Positions 1 to 9,237 of a stretch of DNA of 64,000 nt are shown one piece after another. Source of the stretch: Lachnospiraceae bacterium (GTDB taxonomy: Bacteria; Bacillota; Clostridia; Lachnospirales; Lachnospiraceae). The DNA lies in NCBI GenBank assembly GCA_029062895.1, contig JAIDPF010000022.1, positions 1 to 64,000 on the forward strand. Reading direction: 5' to 3'. Made by a program: the position numbers and the translations under genes. The first letter of the stretch is position 1. Every line of letters begins with the position of its first letter. Below the pieces are notes generated by a model. The model had not been told where the DNA came from, ran no database searches, and saw only the letters and a list, made by a program, of their open reading frames with translations.

Positions 1-29
1 GGTAAATTTATGTTGACAGATGGAAGTAA

Positions 30-56
30 AAGGGCTGCCGAAAGGCAGCCCCCCTT
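30..56. terminator. Rho-independent terminator, probably bidirectional
   Basis: GGGCTGCC-GAAA-GGCAGCCC hairpin with T-rich flank on + (CCCCTTTTGC) and TTTTAC on the - strand; lies just past the stop of the - strand ORF at 83. Confidence 0.7.
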
Positions 57-82
57 TTGCTTTGGTAGAAAAAACATTAACA

Positions 83-337
83 TTAGTTGTTGCCGCAGCA
101 GCTGGAGAGTACGAGCAGGAGGATGATCAATTCACAGCAGGAACCGTTGCCGTTGCCGCCAAAAAGATTGCTTAATCCGCTGCCACATCCGCATCCGCAG
201 GAGTCATCTTGGGTGTCCAAACCGCTACAGTTGTTCAGGAAGAAGATGATCAGGATGATCCAGATCCAGTTTCCACAACCACAACCACTTCTGCTATTAC
301 CCGAGCATCCACACTGGGTAGCTGATAAATCACTCAT
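83..337 (-). CDS. Small Cys/Gly-rich protein with two hydrophobic segments (84 aa)
   Basis: Intact ORF followed by a terminator; 12 Cys in 84 aa (CGC, CGCG, CGCGCG, CC, CC) and two Ile/Leu-rich segments. Not antisense to any recognisable gene. Confidence 0.65.
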   Translation of the reverse strand: MSDLSATQCGCSGNSRSGCGCGNWIWIILIIFFLNNCSGLDTQDDSCGCGCGSGLSNLFGGNGNGSCCELIILLLVLSSCCGNN

Positions 338-643
338 AACATTTACTCCTTATGAAACATTTATGGTATATCTTATGACCGGAATATAAAATGGTTCCAC
401 TTCTGGATATAAATTTACAGGACAATTGTCGTAAGCAGCATTTGGATGCTGCTGCTTCCCATTGCTAGGCGCGGTAGGGTCTGTGGCTGTTAAAATATGT
501 CAGAAGTAAAACCTCTTGCAAATATTCTGATCTGTTGTAAAATGATACTATGGATGGCAAAGCGGCAGGAATTTTTAAAATATGATTCTGCAGTGTACAG
601 ATATGGATTAATGAAATAAATTATATCATTTGACAAGATTTTA

Positions 644-672
644 TGGAAAAATGAAGAAAAATGGTGTATAAT
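644..672 (+). promoter_or_regulatory. Candidate sigma-A promoter for srtB
   Basis: TGGAAA - 17 bp - TATAAT upstream of the sortase ORF. Confidence 0.4.
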
Positions 673-710
673 ATCTTAGTTAGTGGCTACATATTGATTC
701 GGTGAACGAA

Positions 711-1919
711 ATGGCGAATGGAAAAAACAGAAATACGGGTTCCGGAAACCGAAGGCAGGACAGCTCGCCGGGGGCTATACGGGATCAAAAAACAATAGAG
801 GGATTAAGACAGAAATATAATATTAATAAACCGGAGGAGTTAAAGCAGTTATACGGACTACTGAATTCCGGACAGATTCGATTTGAAACGCAGATTGGAC
901 AGCAGTTTGACGACGAGATCTATGAGGCGTATCAGAAATTAAAAGATGCGGATGGTTTTAAATCCGGGGTCTCTAAGAAGAAGGGTACAGGCAGTTATAT
1001 AACTTCTAGTTATAAAACTTCCAATAAAAAAGGGGACGCAGAAGCGAAAGCAAAGAAAAAAGAGAGCAAGCGTCTGGAAGATTATGATGAAGAGATGCAG
1101 GCAAAGATCAAGCTTGAGATGAAAAAAGCAGACCGGCGCAGGAAGCTCTGGATCGCGGCTTGTTCCATCGTGGCCGTTGCCTGTATTGGCTACTTTGTGA
1201 TTTATTATATCAGGGCGGACAGGAGCGAACAGCGATGGGAACATCTGTCCAATCTGGTGGGTTCGGATGTTTTGGCTGGGCAGCCACAGGCACAGAATCC
1301 TTTTTATACGGTGACCCGGGAGGAAGAAATAGAGGTTCCGGATGTATTGGATAAATATATTACTTTATATAATTCCAATAAAAACCTAATCGGATGGATC
1401 AAAATTGACGATACAATAATTGACTACCCTGTGATGCAGTGCAATGATAATACCTATTATCTGGAGCATAATTTTGATCAGGAGGAAGACCGGGCGGGCG
1501 CTTTGTTTTTAGACTGTGGTTGCGATGTCGTTAGAGGGAATGATAACTATATCATTTACGGTCATCATATGACGAGCGGGAAGATGTTTGCCAGTCTGCC
1601 GAAGTATGAGTCTGAGAGTTATTATAAAGATCATCCGTATATCAGATTTGATACGATCTATGAGGAAGCGGTATATCAGGTCATGTACGCTTTCCGGTCA
1701 AAGGTTTATACGGAAGATCAGATTGTGTTTAAGTATTATCAGTTCATTGATGCTTATTCGGAGGAGGAATTTAATTCGTATATGCAGGAAATGGCGGATA
1801 TGGCATATTATGATACTGGGGTAACGGCAGTATATGGGGATTCCCTGCTGACGTTATCTACTTGTGATTATCAGGAAACAAACGGACGGTTTGTCGTAGT
1901 GGCAAAGCGTATTCGATAA
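711..1919 (+). CDS. srtB: Class B sortase with long cytoplasmic N-terminal extension
   Basis: TLSTCDY catalytic Cys motif, YGHHM His motif, single TM (LWIAACSIVAVACIGYFVIYYI); ORF 702..1919, likely ATG at 711 (MANGKNRN). Confidence 0.88.
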   Translation: MANGKNRNTGSGNRRQDSSPGAIRDQKTIEGLRQKYNINKPEELKQLYGLLNSGQIRFETQIGQQFDDEIYEAYQKLKDADGFKSGVSKKKGTGSYITSSYKTSNKKGDAEAKAKKKESKRLEDYDEEMQAKIKLEMKKADRRRKLWIAACSIVAVACIGYFVIYYIRADRSEQRWEHLSNLVGSDVLAGQPQAQNPFYTVTREEEIEVPDVLDKYITLYNSNKNLIGWIKIDDTIIDYPVMQCNDNTYYLEHNFDQEEDRAGALFLDCGCDVVRGNDNYIIYGHHMTSGKMFASLPKYESESYYKDHPYIRFDTIYEEAVYQVMYAFRSKVYTEDQIVFKYYQFIDAYSEEEFNSYMQEMADMAYYDTGVTAVYGDSLLTLSTCDYQETNGRFVVVAKRIR

Positions 1920-2012
1920 ATAGATTGTAACAGTATACCTGTTTTATAACAGGAAGCCTGTTGTGAAGCAGGCGGATCATAAAAATAACATGTTTATTTC
2001 AGGAAAAGGAGC

Positions 2013-5000
2013 ATGATGATTATGGGTCTGAAGTTAAATGGTAAAATGAAAAAAAGGATCAGAAAGGCGGTTGCGGGTGTATGTCTTGTCAGTGCCGTTC
2101 TGGTGGCTGCCATTCCGGCAGATTATTCCGGTGTTGCGCAGGCTGAGGATATGATGGAACTTATGGATTATAACTATGATTCCAATTTGCCGCGTAATGG
2201 TAAACTTACGAATAATGATGATGCTGCACCTTCTATGATCCGTCCGGAAGATGAGTCATTGATGCACAAAAGTTATTGCATTCGTAATATTGAATCAGAG
2301 TATGTTCTGGTTTACGAATATGATTATTTTACACAAACTACTTCAAAAGGAACTGTTGGAATTATTGCAGCCTATAATAATTTTGGCGCAACATCTCAGG
2401 TGAATCTTTCCTCAACTATTACCACCGGATTTAAAATTGTCAAGACTGAGGACTATAATACCTTTGTGTTAGATAAAATAGTAAATAACCCAGAGCTTGA
2501 TTTTGTCCTGAGAGGGACACTCAATGATACGAATGCATCACTGGCGAAAAACTATTTCCCCAACAAATATGAAGAGTTTGAAAATAATTATAATGATGCT
2601 GTAGCGCGTTATATTGCGCAAGAGCAAGAGAAGGGCAACATTGTCACCGATTCGGAAGCGAGACAGAAGACGTTGCTTGAACTCGGGGGAACAGAGGTAA
2701 AAGTGACTGGAAGCGATATGCCGGAGGAATATCGAAGAAGGTATTACTGCGATCATGATGGTTATTACCCTACCGGAGTATTTACATTGCAGGAAGTAAA
2801 GAATACAGCACAGGGTGAAGAATATTATTTAAATGATACACCAACGTCAGATTTTATACCGGATTCGGGTAGTCTCTATGTATATAAGCTGGTGAATAAT
2901 GGCCCTTCAACTTATAAAACAGATGAAGAAGGATTTTTGATTACTGCGACGCAGTTTGTTACTGCGATCGGAGAAAAAGCGTTTTATAATACCAAAGGGG
3001 TTGATGATATCATAGTCGGAGATGGAATCAATTATATCGGTGATAGCGCTTTTGAAAATTCTTTTATTAAGACTGTATCTTTTAATAGTGTATTCTACAT
3101 TGGCAACAGTGTTTTTAAAAACAATGCGAACCTTTCTAGCATTACGCTTACAGGTGCTACAACAGTGATTGGAAAGGAAGCTTTTTATGGCTGCCCGAAA
3201 CTTACGGAGATCGTATTTAATAATGAGCTCAAAGAGATCGGTTTTGGCGCTTTTGCTAACTGTCAGAATCTTTCTTTAATTGATTTTTCTACGTGTACAG
3301 AAGGTGTTAATATAGGGGAATATGCGTTTTTTGACTGCCCAAGTGCGAGGGATGTAATTTTTGCACCGCCGCAATCTAAAACATCGATAGGTAAGGCCGC
3401 TTTTGCCTTATCCACGAATGGACCCACATCATCGATGACGGTATTTGATTTCCCTGAAATACTAACAGAATATACAAGTGCTGCGGATAATACTACATAT
3501 AGGGATATATTGCGTGATAAAGATAACGCAACATATAATTCCCCTATGGGCGACTATATTTTGGCAGGGCGTACTAATTTAATAACGGTTACCATGCCAG
3601 ATCAATATGTAATGAATTCTCAGGACATAGAAGTGCCGATAAATACTTTTGTTGGATGTGAGAATCTGGAAACAGTGATCTTTCCACAGAATGCAAGGAT
3701 GGTAAGTTACCATAAGGAACTGTTTCAGGATGTTGAGAATGACAAATTCTATGTTCGTGGTCCGGAAAATAAAAGCCAAAACAGTCCTAATCCTGCAATG
3801 CCTCGAACTTCTACATGGAGCGCTTCTACTAATGCGGCAAAGTACGTACCGTATGTATATACGGATAGATTTGGCATTGAACATTATGAAGTTGGCAATG
3901 GCATATATCGTTATGAATTACAGATCAATACAACAGAAGACGGTGAGGAAGACGGTACAGCAACGTTGATTTCCTGCCAGTTTATAGATGCTGCGCAGAC
4001 AATAGATGAGATGATTGTTCCGGGAATTGTTGCATCTTATCGAGTGACCGCTTTGGGAGATGGTTGTTATAGCACAGACTCTCTAACTTCCCCGGCAGTC
4101 AAGGATTATATTGTCAATCTTGTTGTGGCGGATGATTCCATTGAGGAAATTGGTCAAAGCGTCTTTTCAAACTGTGCGAAGTTGGAATCCGTCCAACTGG
4201 GTAATTCGGTAAAGACTATCGGCACCAATGCATTTTCTGATAATAAATTACTGGAAGAAGTTACTATCGGCGGTGGCATTGAATCAGTCGGGGAAAAAGC
4301 ATTTGCTAACTGTCCGAAACTGACAGATGTTATCTGGGAAAAGCCGATTTCTAACAATACACAGGTGGTGATTGCGGATGATTCTTTTGCCACAGGTGGG
4401 GAAATGCTGTATTTTGAAGGTGATATTGCCTTAGGATATGGGCCGTTTGATTATGCGATGGAGGATGAGACGGTTGGTAAATCTCATTATATCAATAATA
4501 TTAACGGAACAAGGATCTGTTATCGTTCTTCGGGACCGAATTACTATTACGTGATCCGTGACGAGGCGGCTGGTGAGAACCTGCTGATCGATTATCCGCA
4601 TTATGCCGACCTGCCATTGGATGTACGCGAGAGATATGAACGCAGGACGGAAGTGGTATCGGAAAATGGAATGGTAGTGACACTGGATGCACCACTGAAA
4701 CCGAGTGCGCTGGATCTCCAGCTGGTAGAGCAGACAAGGCGGCTTGTTTTACCGGAGGCGGTGACCTCGATTGATGTTAAATCGTTTTGTTTGTCAGATG
4801 GTGCAAATAATGTGAATCAGGGTAGCTGGATCTATATTACTGCATTAGATGAACAGAATGTTTCCGGCGGCATAAATATTTCCAGACAGGATCTGTATAG
4901 CAATGATGATCTGGCGGTTGGTGGTATTCCGTTAAAAGATACTTTTGAAGAGTCTGGCGGATATCATTCAGGACTGTTCTCAGGATATTATGTTGATCAG

Positions 5001-7307
5001 ATACCATTGTCTTCTACTGATGGAATCGATACAACAAGATTTCCGCTTCAAACGAAAGGGAATGACTGGATTACTAGTATTGAAATGCCGGGTGTTACCA
5101 GCATTCCCGAGTATGCGTTTGAAAGTTGCGAAAGCCTGCAGAGTATCATTATTTCCGAAGCGTGTAAAGAAATTGCGCCTACATCGTTCCGAAATTGTAA
5201 TGCTTTAAGAACGGTAACGGCAACCGGTGACTATACCTTTGATAATTATATTTTGTATAAAACGCTTGCGGATGGGACTTATCAGATCATGACCTGCCTT
5301 CCGGGAAGGGGATTGATCAATCAAGATATCACGGATCGTTTTGTAAATGTTGATAATGATCCGAAACTTGCTGACACCTCGGAACTCGAAGTAGGTGCTT
5401 TCTATGGTTGTGCCGGAATCGTGGGTGTGGATCTGTCGGATACTTCAATTATCAAAGTGCCACAGAATACTTTTAATAATTGCACAATGCTGTCGGAGGT
5501 AACTTTACCCGATACGCCGGACATGATTATTGAAGGAGATGTATTTAGAGGGAATGGTTCTACTATAAAGGTTACGATCCCCGCTGTCCTTAGTATTGCC
5601 GATTCAGCATTTGATCCGGTTCATACGATAACAAACATCTATACAAAGCCGGAGTGCAGATTTATTACGACGACCTACCAAAAAAAGGATGCAAATGGTA
5701 ATACGATCAATTCAAAGACGAACATTTATGTTCATTTTATGGATTCGGAATTTACGGTAAGTTTCTTAAATGATGATAATACGCCTTATGAAGAGAGGAC
5801 GGTAAAGAGTGGTTCTGCCACTTATCTTCCCGATGTGAATCCGACGCCGAAAAAGGAAGAACATAGTGGATGGATCTTTGATTCTTGGAAGTATTATTAT
5901 ACAGATTGGACGGAATATGATCAACCAGGCAATCCACTGCAGAGTGTGACTACGGATTTGTATGCGGTGGCGCAGTTTGTGCCAGATCCTGAAATGCCAT
6001 ATTATACGATCACTTTCCGGTATGATGATTATTCCGTATTTGAAACGAAACAGGTGGCGGAGGGCAATAACGGTCTGCTTCCTTCGACAAATCCGCAGCC
6101 CAAACTTCCTGAACACCAAGGCTGGAATTTCAGCCACTGGAATTACTATGACAGTACGCTTGGCTTAGAGAATGTGACAGAAGATCGTAATGCGATTGCC
6201 GTATTTACTCCGGCTTCCGTCAGTGGAAATGAACCAGGTAATAATCCAAGCGGCGGAAATGGAAATAGTGGAAACAATGGCTCTAATGGCAATAACGGTT
6301 CCAATGGTAATAACGGCTCCAATGGCAATAATGGTTCCACGTCAGGTAATTCCGCGTCAGGTAATTCCGCATCAAGCAATGCGGCGAATAACAATGGTAA
6401 GTATAATGTTATTGTAGAAAATGGCGGAGGTGGCGGCTATTATACGCCGGGCAGCGTAGTTACGATCACTGCGTATGCGGCTCCGACGGGTAAGGTATTT
6501 GACCGTTGGACGACATCCAATACGGACATCGGCTTTTCCAATGCTTTTGGTTCGTCCACAACGTTTATTATGCCGACACATGAAGTGAAGGTGACGGCTA
6601 CCTATAAGACGCCTTCGGCGTCCTCCAACCGGGTAAGCCAGAACAGTACCACCAACGGAACAAGTAATAATAACAACAATAATAACAATAATACTTCCGG
6701 TAGCGGTAGCAGTACCACTAACCGTAATCCAAGTAAAGGCGGAACAGACGTAACTGTCACGACAAGTACGATTGACAACAATAACAAGAACCTTGCTTCG
6801 GCAACTGTGGCAGGATCTACAGACAATTTTGTGGTAAAGATCACGGATAGCGCAGTAGCTTCCGCGGCAGCCGAGCAGGCGCTTAGGGCGCAGTATGGTG
6901 ATTTGAGTAACATCCGGTTTGTGGGATTTGATATTTCATTGTATGATGAGACCGGTACGCGTAAGATCGAGAATACAGCGGGTCTTGCAGTAACCATTAC
7001 CATACCGATTCCGGACGAACTGGTGCCTTATGCCGGCAACAACATGGCGGCAGGCGTCGTTAACGGTGTACTTGATCCTATGGCAGTGAAGTTTACAACG
7101 ATTGATGGTGTTCCGTGTATGCAGTTTACGGCGACGCATTTTTCACCGTATGTGATCTATGTGAATACGAACAATCTCGTATCCGGCGTAACGGATACGA
7201 CGCCTAAGACAGGAGATATTCATCCGAAATGGTTTTTGGCGATCGGTCTGGCATGTATTTCAGGCGTATTGTTTACATGGAAAGATAAGAGGAAAGTACC
7301 TGTTTAA
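2013..7307 (+). CDS. Giant secreted leucine-rich repeat (BspA/LRR_5 type) surface protein with InlB B-repeat-like domains and TPKTG sorting signal
   Basis: Signal-peptide-like N-term; many IGxxAFxxCxxLxxIxIP-type LRR_5 units; YTISF/YTVSFxxxx..W-type Listeria-Bacteroides repeats; C-term TPKTGD + hydrophobic stretch + KDKRK. AAAGGAG RBS before the ATG. Confidence 0.9.
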   Translation: MMIMGLKLNGKMKKRIRKAVAGVCLVSAVLVAAIPADYSGVAQAEDMMELMDYNYDSNLPRNGKLTNNDDAAPSMIRPEDESLMHKSYCIRNIESEYVLVYEYDYFTQTTSKGTVGIIAAYNNFGATSQVNLSSTITTGFKIVKTEDYNTFVLDKIVNNPELDFVLRGTLNDTNASLAKNYFPNKYEEFENNYNDAVARYIAQEQEKGNIVTDSEARQKTLLELGGTEVKVTGSDMPEEYRRRYYCDHDGYYPTGVFTLQEVKNTAQGEEYYLNDTPTSDFIPDSGSLYVYKLVNNGPSTYKTDEEGFLITATQFVTAIGEKAFYNTKGVDDIIVGDGINYIGDSAFENSFIKTVSFNSVFYIGNSVFKNNANLSSITLTGATTVIGKEAFYGCPKLTEIVFNNELKEIGFGAFANCQNLSLIDFSTCTEGVNIGEYAFFDCPSARDVIFAPPQSKTSIGKAAFALSTNGPTSSMTVFDFPEILTEYTSAADNTTYRDILRDKDNATYNSPMGDYILAGRTNLITVTMPDQYVMNSQDIEVPINTFVGCENLETVIFPQNARMVSYHKELFQDVENDKFYVRGPENKSQNSPNPAMPRTSTWSASTNAAKYVPYVYTDRFGIEHYEVGNGIYRYELQINTTEDGEEDGTATLISCQFIDAAQTIDEMIVPGIVASYRVTALGDGCYSTDSLTSPAVKDYIVNLVVADDSIEEIGQSVFSNCAKLESVQLGNSVKTIGTNAFSDNKLLEEVTIGGGIESVGEKAFANCPKLTDVIWEKPISNNTQVVIADDSFATGGEMLYFEGDIALGYGPFDYAMEDETVGKSHYINNINGTRICYRSSGPNYYYVIRDEAAGENLLIDYPHYADLPLDVRERYERRTEVVSENGMVVTLDAPLKPSALDLQLVEQTRRLVLPEAVTSIDVKSFCLSDGANNVNQGSWIYITALDEQNVSGGINISRQDLYSNDDLAVGGIPLKDTFEESGGYHSGLFSGYYVDQIPLSSTDGIDTTRFPLQTKGNDWITSIEMPGVTSIPEYAFESCESLQSIIISEACKEIAPTSFRNCNALRTVTATGDYTFDNYILYKTLADGTYQIMTCLPGRGLINQDITDRFVNVDNDPKLADTSELEVGAFYGCAGIVGVDLSDTSIIKVPQNTFNNCTMLSEVTLPDTPDMIIEGDVFRGNGSTIKVTIPAVLSIADSAFDPVHTITNIYTKPECRFITTTYQKKDANGNTINSKTNIYVHFMDSEFTVSFLNDDNTPYEERTVKSGSATYLPDVNPTPKKEEHSGWIFDSWKYYYTDWTEYDQPGNPLQSVTTDLYAVAQFVPDPEMPYYTITFRYDDYSVFETKQVAEGNNGLLPSTNPQPKLPEHQGWNFSHWNYYDSTLGLENVTEDRNAIAVFTPASVSGNEPGNNPSGGNGNSGNNGSNGNNGSNGNNGSNGNNGSTSGNSASGNSASSNAANNNGKYNVIVENGGGGGYYTPGSVVTITAYAAPTGKVFDRWTTSNTDIGFSNAFGSSTTFIMPTHEVKVTATYKTPSASSNRVSQNSTTNGTSNNNNNNNNNTSGSGSSTTNRNPSKGGTDVTVTTSTIDNNNKNLASATVAGSTDNFVVKITDSAVASAAAEQALRAQYGDLSNIRFVGFDISLYDETGTRKIENTAGLAVTITIPIPDELVPYAGNNMAAGVVNGVLDPMAVKFTTIDGVPCMQFTATHFSPYVIYVNTNNLVSGVTDTTPKTGDIHPKWFLAIGLACISGVLFTWKDKRKVPV
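6279..6371 (+). repeat. Low-complexity Gly/Asn/Ser linker repeats
   Basis: Three 18-bp units encoding GSNGNN (6279-6332) followed by two 15-bp units TCAGGTAATTCCGC(G/A) (6342-6371). Confidence 0.85.
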
Positions 7308-7322
7308 ATTGTTCTAAGCAGT

Positions 7323-7368
7323 TTCCGGTCCGGTATTTTGTGAAAAGATGCCGGACTGGAATTTTATT
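7323..7368 (+). terminator. Rho-independent terminator after the giant LRR gene
   Basis: TTCCGGTCCGGTAT ... ATGCCGGACTGGAA stem (14 bp including two G-U) followed by TTTTATT. Confidence 0.75.
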
Positions 7369-7386
7369 AGCATATGGAGGAAGTAT

Positions 7387-9075
7387 ATGCGGCAGAGATT
7401 AAAATGGATTTTGGGGATTCCCGCAGCAGCGGCGCTGGCTGTTCTGCTGATCGGCGGCTATGTCAGTTCAAAGGCAGCGTCCGCCGGCGTTGATTTTAAT
7501 ATCAACGGAAAAGAACTGGTCGGCTATATCGGAACGGATTCGGTGGTAACGGTTCCTGATGGAATAGAGGTGATCGGGAGAGGGGCGTTTGCGGCCAATC
7601 CCAATATTACTGAAGTTAAACTACCGGATACCGTGATTGAGATCAGCTACGGGGCATTTGCGGACTGTACCGCCCTGCAGAAGATTACTTTGCCCAATTC
7701 GGTTACTATGGTAGGTGATTCCGCATTTAACCATTGTGTTAATCTGCAATCTGTGACCATCGGTTCAGGGCTGAGAACGCTAGGAAGCGGAGCATTTGCC
7801 GACTGTGACAGTTTGTCCAGCGTCCGTATCGCTGCCAATAATAAATATTTTTCCTGTGTAGATGGCGTTATTTATGATGCATCCCAAAGTAAGATCTATC
7901 AGTATCTTGCCGGCAGGCAGGGCCGTCAGTATCGGATGCCGGATACGGTTACCGATATTGTGCGCTATGCGTTCTGGGGATGCGATCAATTGGAGGATAT
8001 TACGTTTTCGGCGGGGCTGACAAAGATTCCGGATTATGCGATCGCGGATGCGGGAAGCATAGAGACGGTGACGATCAATGCGCCGTTGTGTACAATTGGT
8101 TTGAAAGCATTTGATGGCTGTCGGTTGTTAAAGCAGGTCATCTTTCCGGTGTCAGTTACGGAAATTCACGATACTGCGTTTGATAGTTGTAATAAGGAAG
8201 CCTTGTTTGTATGCGATGCAGGCTCTTATGTAGAAGGATATGCTGCGGCGCATGGATTTGAGACCAATCATTCGCCTGTATATCAGATTTCTTATTTTGA
8301 TGAGGGGAAAGCGGAACAGTCAGCGCAGCATATTGCTTCCGGCGCAAAACCGACAAGTGAGAAGGAAAACATTTCTGGTCAGAATACCGATACAGGAAAT
8401 AATTCTTCTGGAACGTCCTATCAGCCAACAGACGACGTTGTGTTGGGCGGCGCAAGAATCGTATCTGACAGGGTATTTGTGATGGCGGGCAATATGGTTG
8501 TGACGGATGGTTCTACCTTAAGTGGCAGTCAGGAAAGCGTGACATTATCGGCCATTGAGGATTATGCTTATTACAATCAAACAGATTTGACTACTTTTGA
8601 TTTCACAGCGTCTGGTCCGGTTGAGGTGATCGGACAGCTTGCGTTTGCCAGAAGTGGACTGACGCAGGCAGTTCTTCCGGAAGGACTACGGACGGTTTCT
8701 TATGGTGCGTTTTATCACTGTGATAGACTGACGGATGTTGTAATCCCGTCTACTGTGACGAATGTTGAGGCTTACGCGTTTGAACATACGCCATGGCTGG
8801 AAAATTGGCGTGACTCATCGGAAACGGAGGATTATCTGATTGTTGGAGACGGCGTGCTGATCTCCTATAAAGGATCTGATGAGGTAATCGTGATACCAGA
8901 GAATGTGAAATATATTGCATCCGGTGTGTTCCGTGATCATCATGAATTGACTTCTGTGACATTTCCGGCAGGGCTGAGATCCATCGGCAGCTATGCGTTT
9001 GCGGGATGCAGCCGGCTTACGGAAAAAATTGGTCTGACGGATACGGTTTATCAGGATAGTACGGCATTTGAATAA
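7387..9075 (+). CDS. Secreted LRR_5 (BspA-type) repeat protein
   Basis: Signal-peptide-like MRQRLKWILGIPAAAALAVLLIGGYVSSKAAS; repeated 'IGxxAFxxCxxLxxVxIP' units. The listed ORF start at 7348 lies inside the preceding terminator, so ATG 7387 is preferred. Confidence 0.85.
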   Translation: MRQRLKWILGIPAAAALAVLLIGGYVSSKAASAGVDFNINGKELVGYIGTDSVVTVPDGIEVIGRGAFAANPNITEVKLPDTVIEISYGAFADCTALQKITLPNSVTMVGDSAFNHCVNLQSVTIGSGLRTLGSGAFADCDSLSSVRIAANNKYFSCVDGVIYDASQSKIYQYLAGRQGRQYRMPDTVTDIVRYAFWGCDQLEDITFSAGLTKIPDYAIADAGSIETVTINAPLCTIGLKAFDGCRLLKQVIFPVSVTEIHDTAFDSCNKEALFVCDAGSYVEGYAAAHGFETNHSPVYQISYFDEGKAEQSAQHIASGAKPTSEKENISGQNTDTGNNSSGTSYQPTDDVVLGGARIVSDRVFVMAGNMVVTDGSTLSGSQESVTLSAIEDYAYYNQTDLTTFDFTASGPVEVIGQLAFARSGLTQAVLPEGLRTVSYGAFYHCDRLTDVVIPSTVTNVEAYAFEHTPWLENWRDSSETEDYLIVGDGVLISYKGSDEVIVIPENVKYIASGVFRDHHELTSVTFPAGLRSIGSYAFAGCSRLTEKIGLTDTVYQDSTAFE

Positions 9076-9080
9076 ACGAT

Positions 9081-9112
9081 AAAAAAGCGGCTCATCCGGA
9101 GCTGCTTTTTTA
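9081..9112 (+). terminator. Rho-independent terminator
   Basis: AAAAAAGCGGCTC-ATCC-GGAGCTGCTTTTTTA just after the LRR stop. Confidence 0.75.
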
Positions 9113-9237
9113 TGCGCGGACCTGCATACGACGCTATTTGGCAAAGGAATCTGCTTTCATCAGGGACCTCATTCGAGGGGCGTTTTTCTATTTTTCTCAT
9201 ATATTGGTTATGAGAAAAGGATGGAAGAAGACAATAG

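Noticed and set aside
420-530. Possible c-di-GMP riboswitch upstream of srtB (suggested by clostridial SrtB-system biology)
   Set aside because: Only a simple GCAGCAT-TTGG-ATGCTGC hairpin is visible; conserved riboswitch core sequences were not recognised.
630-672. TTGACA (630-635) as the -35 for TATAAT at 667
   Set aside because: Spacing is 31 bp; the weaker TGGAAA at 644 has the proper 17-bp spacing.
6240-6720. Possible CRISPR-like or VNTR array
   Set aside because: In-frame codon repeats of a Gly/Asn/Ser linker (18-bp and 15-bp units), without spacers.
6602-7003. 133-aa - strand ORF with Leu/Val repeats
   Set aside because: Mirror translation of the Asn/Ser-rich linker of the giant LRR gene.
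7348-7386. Upstream Met start for the second LRR protein
   Set aside because: ATG 7348 is inside the terminator stem of the previous gene and would displace the signal peptide.
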